Below, in pieces: positions 42,404 through 50,500 of a stretch of DNA of 64,000 nucleotides (position 1 is the stretch's first letter; the number at the start of each line of letters is the position of its first letter). The notes under the pieces are model-generated. The model saw nothing but the letters and a program-made list of their open reading frames with translations, made no database searches and was not told the DNA's origin. The position numbers and the translations under genes were made by a program. The stretch covers positions 62,001 to 126,000 of the IMG/VR virus record IMGVR_UViG_3300033992_001502, one strand, 5' to 3'. The stretch is from a virus.

Positions 42404-43429
42404 TTGAGCGCACAAGGAGTTATATCAGAATCACTAATTAGCTTTAACATAACTTGGAGTAATCCAGGGAAAGGTCAACAGTCTAAGTGGGATCAAACAA
42501 AGCAAGGAATCGAAATTCACGAGACTGACGTGTATCCTGATTTACAATATACGTCTGCCTATGCAGCTCCATTGTATGTTAAGTACACATCAGGGGCTCT
42601 ACTCAATGATCTAATATCTGAAATCAATAAGATAATTGATGCACGAATTGCAAGTGAATCTAGTAAAAAGAATGAGGCTACTGAAGCTTTACCTCCTGGG
42701 CCAAATGCACCCAAACAGTTAGGGTCTGGAGAAGAGGAGGAAGAGGATGAAGAAACTCAAAAAGCTTTACCTCCTGGGCCAGACGCTCCTAAACAATTAG
42801 CAGGATACTCGCCTGGTGGTGACCTGGTTAAGGTAGAAGAACCTGGATTACCTGCGATTATTGATACTAAGCCTGAGGAAATTGATGTACCAGATGTGAC
42901 GCCTGACGAAACTGCTGCAGTTAGCGACTATGCATACACAGTAGTAGTTAAAGGAGATCGTCTTAGATTTTTAGAAGGTCAGCAAGAAAGAGGAGCTTAC
43001 TCTGCAGGGGTTAAGTTTCTATATCAAGTATCAAATAATCTATCAAAAGTAGTATCGGGAGAAACGATTGATAATAAAACTAAAATTTATGCAGAAATTT
43101 CAATGTCAGGTCTATTAGGCAGAACATTTAGAATGGAATTTCCAGAGTTTGACGAAAAGGAATTTAAGTTTGGTGGAAATTTGTTAGCTCAAATATTACC
43201 ATCGATCGAATTAAGCTTTACGCCTGATCAAAATTCAGTATATTCAAAAGAGAAACCTGAATTAGATATAGCAGACGTTATTAAAGCAACAAATATTACA
43301 CTGGGAAGTAAAACTACTTCTGAAATTAAGGCTTTACAAAAGCAAATACAAAAAGAAATTGAAGCAAGGGAACCTTCTCAATCAGAAGGATCATCCGATA
43401 AACAAGTTGCTTCGGACAAGAATAAATAA
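42404..43429 (+). CDS. Unknown late protein with duplicated Pro-rich segment
   Basis: A 341-residue protein starting at a TTG, with no nearby ATG in frame. Residues 1-85 and about 175-300 appear to be two halves of a beta-rich structural unit, separated by an acidic, Pro-rich linker. The linker holds two near-identical segments (ALPPGPNAPKQL and ALPPGPDAPKQL), 26 codons apart. The final Asn-Lys-stop codons form the late promoter of the tail tube gene. Position suggests a tail or head structural protein. No family recognised. Confidence 0.55.
   Translation: MSAQGVISESLISFNITWSNPGKGQQSKWDQTKQGIEIHETDVYPDLQYTSAYAAPLYVKYTSGALLNDLISEINKIIDARIASESSKKNEATEALPPGPNAPKQLGSGEEEEEDEETQKALPPGPDAPKQLAGYSPGGDLVKVEEPGLPAIIDTKPEEIDVPDVTPDETAAVSDYAYTVVVKGDRLRFLEGQQERGAYSAGVKFLYQVSNNLSKVVSGETIDNKTKIYAEISMSGLLGRTFRMEFPEFDEKEFKFGGNLLAQILPSIELSFTPDQNSVYSKEKPELDIADVIKATNITLGSKTTSEIKALQKQIQKEIEAREPSQSEGSSDKQVASDKNK
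42685..42781 (+). repeat. Duplicated Pro-rich coding segment
   Basis: AGCTTTACCTCCTGGGCCA occurs at 42685-42703 and 42763-42781, period 78 bases, encoding ALPPGP-x-APKQL twice. Confidence 0.8.
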
Positions 43430-43430
43430 C
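43422..43430 (+). promoter_or_regulatory. Late promoter element overlapping a stop codon
   Basis: Formed by Asn-Lys-stop of the upstream gene; tail tube ATG at 43449. Confidence 0.65.
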
Positions 43431-43448
43431 TAAAAAATAAGAGACAAG

Positions 43449-44033
43449 ATGGCAGGTCTACCACATTTTAAAAACTCAACAGCCGGTCCTGGAAAGTACG
43501 AGCCGTTGTACCTTAATCAATTTGAGGTAATTATTACTCCTCCACCAGCAGTTGCTGGTAAAATAGGTTTCGGTAACAACTTAATGCTTGAACACGTTCT
43601 TAAGGTAACTAGTTTACCAGAGCTTGCAGGTTCAGGTTCAGCAGTAATTACGCAGAACTATAAATTCGCTCAAAGAACTTATGCTCCAGCTAAACCAGCT
43701 CAGACGTATCATCAGTTTAATATTGATTTTGAGGTTAACTTAAACAATAATAATGATATGTACATCTACAATGCACTAAGAGCATGGGCAGATTTAATTT
43801 ACGATCCATTAACTGGTCGTCAAGGTTTAAAAGTTGACTACGCGGATGCCAGCATTCAAGTAACGCAATTTAATAGAGCTGGTGTAATTTACAGAGACTT
43901 TATGTTCTCACCAGTATTCATTGGACCAAATAAATTAACTGAAACTGCACTAGATTACGCAGGAGACGGTATTTATAAACTAACCGCACAATTCACAGCG
44001 GATATGTACACTGAATCTAGAATCGGACAATAA
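43449..44033 (+). CDS. 19: Tail tube protein gp19
   Basis: A 194-residue protein, near T4 gp19 (163). LNQFEVIITPP at the start, FAQRTYAPAKPAQTYHQFNIDFEVN in the middle and a strand-rich C terminus match the T4-type tube fold. It forms stacked hexameric rings inside the sheath. A late promoter ends 18 bases before the ATG, overlapping the preceding stop. In T4 gene 19 follows sheath gene 18; here the sheath is 13 kb away at 56874. Confidence 0.85.
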   Translation: MAGLPHFKNSTAGPGKYEPLYLNQFEVIITPPPAVAGKIGFGNNLMLEHVLKVTSLPELAGSGSAVITQNYKFAQRTYAPAKPAQTYHQFNIDFEVNLNNNNDMYIYNALRAWADLIYDPLTGRQGLKVDYADASIQVTQFNRAGVIYRDFMFSPVFIGPNKLTETALDYAGDGIYKLTAQFTADMYTESRIGQ

Positions 44034-44054
44034 AAAAATCATCGCTAACTGACT

Positions 44055-44708
44055 ATGGACATGTTTAACGTAAAACGCAGAGATAATCCTTCTATGGATC
44101 GATACAGTGACTTGAAGAAGCCTGCATTCGGAGGTCCCAAAGAGAAGGAAGACTTTGATAAATCAAAAAGAAAATCACTTGATGGATACCAACGAGTAGT
44201 CGACAGAAATGCCGATTTTGAAGGTGGAAAATTCAATCATAATTATGACACGACGTGGAAAGCAGTAACTCGTGACTTAATCTCAAGAACTGCTAAGAAA
44301 AAACCATTTGACCCTATGTACGCAAAACCAACAATCGCAACAGTTGACGCTGTTGAAGAAGGAAAAATTAAACGTTTCGAACAATTCGTAAACGAAAATG
44401 AAGGCTATAACATGTTCGCAGAAGCTGAAGAGGAAGCTCCAGAAATGGAAGAGACTCCAGAAGAAGGAGCAGAAGTAGAAGAAATTGAAGTAGACGAAGA
44501 GCAATTAGAAAATCTAATGGCTGATTTCGGAGAAGATCTTGAAGCTATGATCGAAGATATCGCTGAAAAGATGGAAATTGAAAAAGAAGAAGTTTGCAAT
44601 CTACTTTGTGCAGCTGTTAAAAAACTTTGTTTAGAAGAAGAATCTGAAGAAGGTGAAGAAGACGAGAACGAAGAAGAAGAGAACGAAGAAGAAGACGAAA
44701 TGATGTAA
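44055..44708 (+). CDS. Acidic-tailed late protein with internal targeting-like motif
   Basis: A 217-residue protein. The first 90 residues are basic; FEQFVNE (108-114) is an exact match to the shared motif, now internal; and the remainder is extremely acidic, ending in a Glu/Asp run broken by CNLLCAAVKKLC (196-207 region). It follows the tail tube gene by 21 bases and ends at a bidirectional terminator. It could be a core or assembly protein. No known family recognised. Confidence 0.6.
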   Translation: MDMFNVKRRDNPSMDRYSDLKKPAFGGPKEKEDFDKSKRKSLDGYQRVVDRNADFEGGKFNHNYDTTWKAVTRDLISRTAKKKPFDPMYAKPTIATVDAVEEGKIKRFEQFVNENEGYNMFAEAEEEAPEMEETPEEGAEVEEIEVDEEQLENLMADFGEDLEAMIEDIAEKMEIEKEEVCNLLCAAVKKLCLEEESEEGEEDENEEEENEEEDEMM

Positions 44709-44732
44709 TTCTTTAGAAACTTAATAAAAAAG

Positions 44733-44759
44733 AAAAGGGACTTTATAGTCCCTTTTTTA
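44733..44759. terminator. Bidirectional terminator
   Basis: AAAAGGGACT - TTAT - AGTCCCTTTT between convergent genes; it contains the stop codon of the minus-strand gene. Confidence 0.85.
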
Positions 44760-45144
44760 TTGTTTCAACTCCAGTTAATTCTCCAATTTCAAGATCCCCA
44801 TCTATTAATTGAGGGATAAACTCTACTGACTGATACGCAGTATTTAGGAATTTTATAGCATTATTTACGCTACTTGCACTAAGTCCAGAATTAACGTAAA
44901 TGATTCTATTGTATTTACGGTTTCTAACGTTAATTGCTTTATCGATTAATTTCTTAATCTCATAATTAATTAGGAACGATTGGATCTTATTTGGCACAAG
45001 AATTTCCTGTTCAAATTTCTCCTTGATTATTTTATTTACGTTTAGTAAATAATCGCATTTCTGCTTCTTACTAAAGGTTTGAATAAATTGTTTTTGGTCT
45101 TTTACGAAAACGATTTCAAGTCTTCTGTCATCTGTATCAATCAT
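44743..45144 (-). CDS. Unknown early protein (133 residues)
   Basis: A Lys/Ile-rich alpha/beta protein with no catalytic motif I recognise. It overlaps the dCMP deaminase gene by 4 bases and ends inside a bidirectional terminator hairpin. It is the distal gene of the thyA-like operon, so a link to nucleotide metabolism is possible but unsupported by sequence. Confidence 0.55.
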   Translation of the reverse strand: MIDTDDRRLEIVFVKDQKQFIQTFSKKQKCDYLLNVNKIIKEKFEQEILVPNKIQSFLINYEIKKLIDKAINVRNRKYNRIIYVNSGLSASSVNNAIKFLNTAYQSVEFIPQLIDGDLEIGELTGVETIKKGL

Positions 45145-45635
45145 ATTGAATCTAGGCTGATTTTTTTAACGTCTACCCCGGCTCTTCTTAAAAAATCAAG
45201 TCCAGCAATATCTCGATATTCCTCTAGATAAACAACTTTTTTTATTCCAGCTTGAAGTATTAATTTACTGCAATCTGTACATGGGGAGTAAGTTATGTAT
45301 AAGGTCGATCCATCGCAACTTTGAGTAGATTTAGCAACTTTAGCTAAAGCATTAGACTCTGCGTGTAGAACGTACCATTTTGTTTTGTATTCTCTAAATG
45401 AACCGTCTTCGTTCATTACGGCCTCTTCGCATTCATTTTCAAATCCAGAAGGAGTACCATTGAATCCATCTGCAATAATCGTGTTATTCTTAACAATTAA
45501 TGCTCCAACTTTTTTACGAGTTGCATGAGATAATTCTGCCCAAACTTGGGCCATTTTGATGTAGGCGACATCAACCTTATGTTGCCTCTGTACGGATAGT
45601 GAGTTAGTAGTTGACATTTCCTTGAGATTTTTCAA
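45141..45635 (-). CDS. cd: dCMP deaminase
   Basis: A 164-residue zinc deaminase. HAE (91-93) supplies a zinc ligand and the catalytic Glu, and PCTDC (118-122) the two Cys ligands, as in T4 Cd. It converts dCMP to dUMP. The longest start overlaps the TS-family gene by 32 bases; Met7 (45617) is a plausible shorter start. Next to a TS-family protein with a dCMP-type residue it may balance dUMP against modified dCMP. Confidence 0.9.
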   Translation of the reverse strand: MKNLKEMSTTNSLSVQRQHKVDVAYIKMAQVWAELSHATRKKVGALIVKNNTIIADGFNGTPSGFENECEEAVMNEDGSFREYKTKWYVLHAESNALAKVAKSTQSCDGSTLYITYSPCTDCSKLILQAGIKKVVYLEEYRDIAGLDFLRRAGVDVKKISLDSI

Positions 45636-46494
45636 ATATCCATTTCAAAAGGTCTTCGCCATTTTGAAAAATTAGGACATCGTCTGTATGTTTATTAATA
45701 GAATCAAATAGTATTTCAAAATCTTTACTAGGAGTTCCGTCTATTTCGATTAAATCAGATACGATAGCTGGTAAAGTTACTGGTGAAAATTCATTTTGTA
45801 ACATGTAGCCAGCTAGATCGTAGTGTCTATCGTAAACATGATATGAATTAGCGACATGAGTATACGATCCTAATTCCAATTCTGGATAGAATTGCTTAAG
45901 ATGAGAATGGATTTGCATTTGTAGAGAACAGAAGAAAGCAACATCAGTTGGTGTACCCCATACTGCATCGTTACTTCTCATGAAAACACTCATGTAAAGT
46001 TTATTATTTCGAATATGAAGATTTGCGTACATAGTACAAACAAAATCTTTATTTGAAAAATGCTGGTGAACTGGTTTATTGAAGTGCAGAACTGCTTGGC
46101 GAGTGTTCGAATCGTTCATTAGGCTTTGAATTGCCCATTGATACTGAGTCAAATCATGAGAGTTTGTCTCTTTAAAGATTAGATTACCGTAAGCAGAGTT
46201 TGCGGTGCCGTCTGTGTTCTGAATTGTTTCCCAGAATTTAGCCCATTTTGAAATAAACGCTACATCATTACGACCCATGTAATACCATAGGAATTCAGCT
46301 GCAATGTATTTCATTTGCGAACTTCTAGCCTGATTTAGGTATAGGCATTGAGTTGGATCTTCGACTTCGAGTGCAACATCTAGTAATTCTTTACTGGTAG
46401 TTCCTCTAGCGTTATTCACAAGACCGTTAGCCATTAAATACTTAATGGAGTCTTCATAGCATGAAGCGAAAGTCTTTCCTTTAAATGTAATCAT
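45604..46494 (-). CDS. Thymidylate-synthase-family enzyme, possibly dCMP hydroxymethylase
   Basis: A 296-residue protein with the TS/dCMP-HMase fold. The catalytic Cys153 is in FVCTMY and the RSND box at 173-176; the nucleotide-contact residue after GTP-T is Asp184, where thymidylate synthases have Asn (E. coli Asn177). The Asn-to-Asp change is the known determinant of dCMP over dUMP binding, as in T4 gp42. It is therefore more likely to act on dCMP than an ordinary ThyA annotation would suggest, although TS activity cannot be excluded. It is first in its operon, under a TAACC-N17-TATTAT promoter. Confidence 0.75.
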   Translation of the reverse strand: MITFKGKTFASCYEDSIKYLMANGLVNNARGTTSKELLDVALEVEDPTQCLYLNQARSSQMKYIAAEFLWYYMGRNDVAFISKWAKFWETIQNTDGTANSAYGNLIFKETNSHDLTQYQWAIQSLMNDSNTRQAVLHFNKPVHQHFSNKDFVCTMYANLHIRNNKLYMSVFMRSNDAVWGTPTDVAFFCSLQMQIHSHLKQFYPELELGSYTHVANSYHVYDRHYDLAGYMLQNEFSPVTLPAIVSDLIEIDGTPSKDFEILFDSINKHTDDVLIFQNGEDLLKWIFEKSQGNVNY

Positions 46495-46518
46495 ATTAAT
46501 TGTGTTAAACTAGTAACT

Positions 46519-46546
46519 ATAATACTCAAAAAAAGGAAAAAGGTTA
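46519..46546 (-). promoter_or_regulatory. Early promoter TAACC-N17-TATTAT
   Basis: Boxes at 46546-46542 and 46524-46519; serves the TS-family, deaminase and 133-residue genes. Confidence 0.55.
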
Positions 46547-46547
46547 A

Positions 46548-48209
46548 CTATACAATAGCTAAATCTGAAAAATGGTCAGTATTTTCAACCTGGATCTTAG
46601 TATCGAAGTATTCTTCAGGTAATGGATCATGCGAGATAACAAACACGGTCATATTATACTTCTTTGAGAAAGTTTTTAAGAGGTCAACTACTCTAAAAAT
46701 AGAGTCTACGTCAAGAGAAGAAAATACTTCGTCTAAGAATAACACGTTTACTTTATTATGTTTAAGTTTAATAAGTTCAAGTATACAAAGCAGAACGATT
46801 AAGTTCATTTTCTTTTGTTCTCCAGCAGATAATGAGTCTGGTGAAACTTGCATTCCTAAATGAGTAATGATCGGATTGAACTCTAGGTCAAACTCGAACG
46901 AAAACTTAAATTCTAATACTTTAGCGGTTTTTAGGATCTTCTTATTTAATAGTGGAATAATTTGACTCATTAGCATACGTTTCATTCCGTTATCCGATAA
47001 GATCATTTCCATTTCTTGCGAAACTTTTAACTTTTCTTGCTCAACTTTTAAGGTCTTACTAGAATCATCAATTTCAGACTGTATGTTTTTAATTACTTCA
47101 GCTAAATGATGATCAGTTGTTTTAACTGTTTGCGTTTTTAATCCAGAGAGTTCTCTCTTAAGAGATGTAATATTTGCATCGATTGAATAGTAATCGGCCT
47201 TTGCTGTATTTTGAGACTCCTCAATCTTTTTAAGACCTGTCGCCTGACTTGCAAGCGATTCAGTAATCGATGGAATTAGGGACTCTTGTTGAATCTTCTT
47301 TGCCTGTAACTTATCTTTAATTTGGCTGTGTAATTCGTCAGTTAAGTCAGATAAACAGTGAGGGCATTTATTTTTTGCATAGATATCTAGCTTCTTTTGG
47401 ATTTCTGAGATATTTAAACGAGTAGAAGACTGGCTATCTTGACTAGTTCGGATTGAGGTTCGGATTTCCTCTATTTTAGTATTAAAAGAAGCTGCTTCAG
47501 TTCTCTTAGCCTGTTTGTCTATTTCTAATTGAGATATTTGAGCAGTAATTTCAGAAATTCGAGTCTCATTTGAAGTTTCAATTTCAACTTTTAGATTTTC
47601 AAGCTGAAGAAGAGACGACTCAAGAAGTCTCTGATTACTTGAAATAGCCGTTTCATGGGCAGAAACATCCCCTTTAATTTTCTTGGATTCTTCTTTCACG
47701 ATTTTAGACATGTCATTAACTATATCTAGTCCAAAGATCTTATCGATAATTTGACGTTTATCTGCTGGACTTAATTTAACGAAGCTCTTAAAATCATTTA
47801 CTGATAGACTGATTGTATTTGAGAATACGTTAAATGGGATTCTGGCTAATTCATCTTCTATGAACTCATCAACTCTGCGTTTATCCGGTAAGTTATATTC
47901 AGCGCCGTCTACTGATACTTTTGAAAAGTTTGGTTCAAGCCCACGTTCAATATCAATTAATTTACCACCATCGGTTAAGAATTTAATTTGAGTATAGGCA
48001 TTCTTGTTAATACGATTAGGAATCTCCTTGGTTTTTCGGATTGCCGATTTTCCATAGATAGAAACAGTTAAGGCATCAGAAATTGAAGATTTACCTGAGC
48101 CGTTTTTACCTTGAACTAGAACAAGTCGAGGCTCGTCAGTAAATTTAAACGTCTGTAATTTATTTCCGTATGAACAAATGTTTCGGAATGAGAATTCTTG
48201 TATCTTCAT
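46548..48209 (-). CDS. 46: Recombination nuclease subunit gp46 (SbcC/Rad50-like)
   Basis: A 553-residue SMC-type ATPase: Walker A GKNGSGKS (34-41), paired coiled coils around a zinc hook C282-P-H-C285, signature SAGEQKKMN and Walker B LFLDEVFSSLD. With gp47 it resects DNA ends for recombination-dependent replication. T4 gp46 has 560 residues. Its start overlaps the SET-like gene by 1 base. Confidence 0.95.
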   Translation of the reverse strand: MKIQEFSFRNICSYGNKLQTFKFTDEPRLVLVQGKNGSGKSSISDALTVSIYGKSAIRKTKEIPNRINKNAYTQIKFLTDGGKLIDIERGLEPNFSKVSVDGAEYNLPDKRRVDEFIEDELARIPFNVFSNTISLSVNDFKSFVKLSPADKRQIIDKIFGLDIVNDMSKIVKEESKKIKGDVSAHETAISSNQRLLESSLLQLENLKVEIETSNETRISEITAQISQLEIDKQAKRTEAASFNTKIEEIRTSIRTSQDSQSSTRLNISEIQKKLDIYAKNKCPHCLSDLTDELHSQIKDKLQAKKIQQESLIPSITESLASQATGLKKIEESQNTAKADYYSIDANITSLKRELSGLKTQTVKTTDHHLAEVIKNIQSEIDDSSKTLKVEQEKLKVSQEMEMILSDNGMKRMLMSQIIPLLNKKILKTAKVLEFKFSFEFDLEFNPIITHLGMQVSPDSLSAGEQKKMNLIVLLCILELIKLKHNKVNVLFLDEVFSSLDVDSIFRVVDLLKTFSKKYNMTVFVISHDPLPEEYFDTKIQVENTDHFSDLAIV

Positions 48210-48700
48210 TAGTTTGAAAAGTATGTAAGTTCTTGGTTGGGCATAATGTCTTGTACTGCATAGAATTTATACAGTTTTGAGGTAGAGTCATAGGACCAGT
48301 TTATATTGGGAGAATCTGAGCGTCTATAAACTGAGCCGTATCCTAATAGGATTGCATGCGAATTAATATTCATCATTTTATCTGGATTAACAACATCTAA
48401 TAAAATTGCTTTGAATTGAGCTTGAGAAATTAAGCCTTGATCAAGCCTTTCCTGTAGGTCAAGCTCAGCAAGTCGGCTCGCAATCTCTCTCTCCTTTTCG
48501 ATTCCATCAGGGTTAGGGAATAGTTTATTGGTTAAGAATTGATCATTTTTACTTAAAAGAATTTGGGTCCTTTGTGTAACCGGCAACCAGGCACAAACTT
48601 CAATAACTGAGTCTCTAAAAATCTGACGATTAGTAAAAACGCAAAACTCAGATCCTATTTTTTGGATTGATATTGATTCTAAAATATTTGGTCTATTCAT
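48209..48700 (-). CDS. SET-domain-like protein (putative lysine methyltransferase)
   Basis: A 163-residue protein between gp47 and gp46. The C-terminal 55 residues, with NSHAILLGYGSVYRRSDSPN and later FYAVQDIMPNQELTYF, follow the SET-domain end pattern: Gly-rich turn, SPN, then F-A-x-x-D-I-x-x-x-E-L-T-Y. The first part could supply the SET-N strands. SET enzymes methylate protein lysines with S-adenosylmethionine. It is translationally coupled on both sides (8-base and 1-base overlaps). The full catalytic site cannot be confirmed. Confidence 0.55.
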   Translation of the reverse strand: MNRPNILESISIQKIGSEFCVFTNRQIFRDSVIEVCAWLPVTQRTQILLSKNDQFLTNKLFPNPDGIEKEREIASRLAELDLQERLDQGLISQAQFKAILLDVVNPDKMMNINSHAILLGYGSVYRRSDSPNINWSYDSTSKLYKFYAVQDIMPNQELTYFSN

Positions 48701-49805
48701 CGCCTCTTTCTTGTTTTACCAGTCCATGTACTTCTATAAACTTTCGAGCTAAGTCCGTCTTAAAGGTCTGTGAGTAGTCTCTAGATTTAATGAAACTTTT
48801 AAAAATATCAATAACATTAAACTGATCTTCTGGATTAAAGTCTACTGACGTCTTATCGTCAGCGATATCGTCAACATACGTAAAAAATTCAACCTTTCTA
48901 TGTTTTGATTTTGAAATTAATTCAAGAAATCTTGTTACTGGAAATTTGTTTACGAAATTAACGCTAATCATCACATCAACGAATGAATTTTGAAAATGAG
49001 AAATAACTTGATCTGCTGGCATTTCCAATAATTCATAAATATCAAACTTTTTATAGGTAGGAGATTGAGTATTAAGAACGAATGTTTCAATTAGATTAGA
49101 GCCGCTTAGGTCTAATTGATAAAAACCTTTTTGATTATCTCTATCGCCTCGATCCATTTGATATGGGGTTCCAGTGTATAGAACATTTTTAAATTCTTGT
49201 CTATGATGAATATGACCTGCGTAAACGCGCTTGTATGAAGTTAACATGTCAACCTCTACTCCGTGCTCAACTTTAGTCCACTTATTAAAACGTAATCCTT
49301 TAATATCGGCATGGCATACGATGTATTCACATAGATCCTGATGATCGGTTATTATTTGATTGATTCTATTAGTGTCTTCTACCCAAGGTAACATTAGGAA
49401 ATTTTGAGTTCCATTAATCGTTAAGATTTCCGGGTTTTCAAACACATGAATGTTATCTGCAATATGCGAAATCGCCTTTAGTGAGTGAACCACATTTCGG
49501 TCTTTATAGTAGACATCATGGTTTCCAATAATAATGTAAATACCTCTCTTAAACTTCTCAGACAATTTCTTAAAGATAGTTAAAGCCTCATCGTGAATTC
49601 TAACATTAATTGATTCGCGTGAATGGAAAATATCTCCTTCTAAAAACAGAACATCTCGATCTTCATCGAAATCTTTGTCAACTTCACTAATTAAAAAATC
49701 CAGTAAAAAGTCCTTTTGTATTTGGAGCCACTCTACTGAATTGTTTTTAATTCCTAGGTGTAAATCACCAACTAGTGTTATTTTTCTAATATTGTTTAAT
49801 TTCAT
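48693..49805 (-). CDS. 47: Recombination nuclease subunit gp47 (SbcD/Mre11-like)
   Basis: A 370-residue metallophosphoesterase with GDLHLG, GDIFHSRESI, GNHD, CHAD and GHIHHR, the five Mre11 motifs. It pairs with gp46. I chose the ATG at 49805 (MKLNNIRKI) rather than one at 49850, because the former starts right before the first strand and leaves only one base after the preceding gene's stop. T4 gp47 has 339 residues. Confidence 0.94.
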   Translation of the reverse strand: MKLNNIRKITLVGDLHLGIKNNSVEWLQIQKDFLLDFLISEVDKDFDEDRDVLFLEGDIFHSRESINVRIHDEALTIFKKLSEKFKRGIYIIIGNHDVYYKDRNVVHSLKAISHIADNIHVFENPEILTINGTQNFLMLPWVEDTNRINQIITDHQDLCEYIVCHADIKGLRFNKWTKVEHGVEVDMLTSYKRVYAGHIHHRQEFKNVLYTGTPYQMDRGDRDNQKGFYQLDLSGSNLIETFVLNTQSPTYKKFDIYELLEMPADQVISHFQNSFVDVMISVNFVNKFPVTRFLELISKSKHRKVEFFTYVDDIADDKTSVDFNPEDQFNVIDIFKSFIKSRDYSQTFKTDLARKFIEVHGLVKQERGDE

Positions 49806-49806
49806 C

Positions 49807-50484
49807 TTAAAACATTTTATAGTTCTTACCCATACTATCAAGGAATCCATATTTGCTGTTTAGCTCAATAAGAAGAAGTTCCTTATTTTCATAAGTCAAC
49901 ATGTCAAATATTTTTTTGTATTCCATGTTAACGGTACTAGATATTGAATCAAGTACATGAATTGGACTAATGAATACGTTTAGGCTTACTCCTTTACTTA
50001 AACCTGATAGAATTAAATTAAATAGAAGATTCATCTCAGGTTTAGTAAATTTCTTCTTTTCAGGTTCATCACCAAGTATCGCTAGAACCTCTGAATTACC
50101 TTGGATGAATGAATTTATATCTTTACGGACGATCCCTAGATCCACATGTTCGGCGTATCGACTGGGATCAGTTAAGTGGTAATCGGCTGAGCTGCTATCT
50201 AATTTAATTTCAGAACTTCCTCTTGAAGATCCAGCATTATCTTCGTCTTCTTCAGTAAATTCTAATCCTAAATTATAAGTATTATTAAAGATTTTATCAG
50301 TCTTCTTTAGGTCTGAGTAAGCAGATCGACGTCTTTCCAATTCGTCTTCGTCATAGTCATCATCGGATATTCCGTTGTTTAAACGGTCATACTCATCTTC
50401 AAGACCTAATTCGAGTTCCTGATCGATATTATTGTCGTCTTCATGTAAATCTAAGAAATCTTCATCTGTTTGTTTTGGTATCAA
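49807..50484 (-). CDS. Unknown protein with acidic N terminus in replication operon
   Basis: A 225-residue protein. The first 95 residues are Asp/Glu-rich and probably disordered; the rest is helical. No motif recognised. It lies between the gp41 helicase and gp47, where some T4-like phages encode sigma factor gp55, but I see no sigma-like region and do not make that assignment. Confidence 0.55.
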   Translation of the reverse strand: MIPKQTDEDFLDLHEDDNNIDQELELGLEDEYDRLNNGISDDDYDEDELERRRSAYSDLKKTDKIFNNTYNLGLEFTEEDEDNAGSSRGSSEIKLDSSSADYHLTDPSRYAEHVDLGIVRKDINSFIQGNSEVLAILGDEPEKKKFTKPEMNLLFNLILSGLSKGVSLNVFISPIHVLDSISSTVNMEYKKIFDMLTYENKELLLIELNSKYGFLDSMGKNYKMF

Positions 50485-50500
50485 AATAGTTATGATTTTT

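Noticed and set aside
49807-50484. Late sigma factor gp55
   Set aside because: The position fits some relatives but no sigma-like region is visible; acidic N terminus and unrelated helices.
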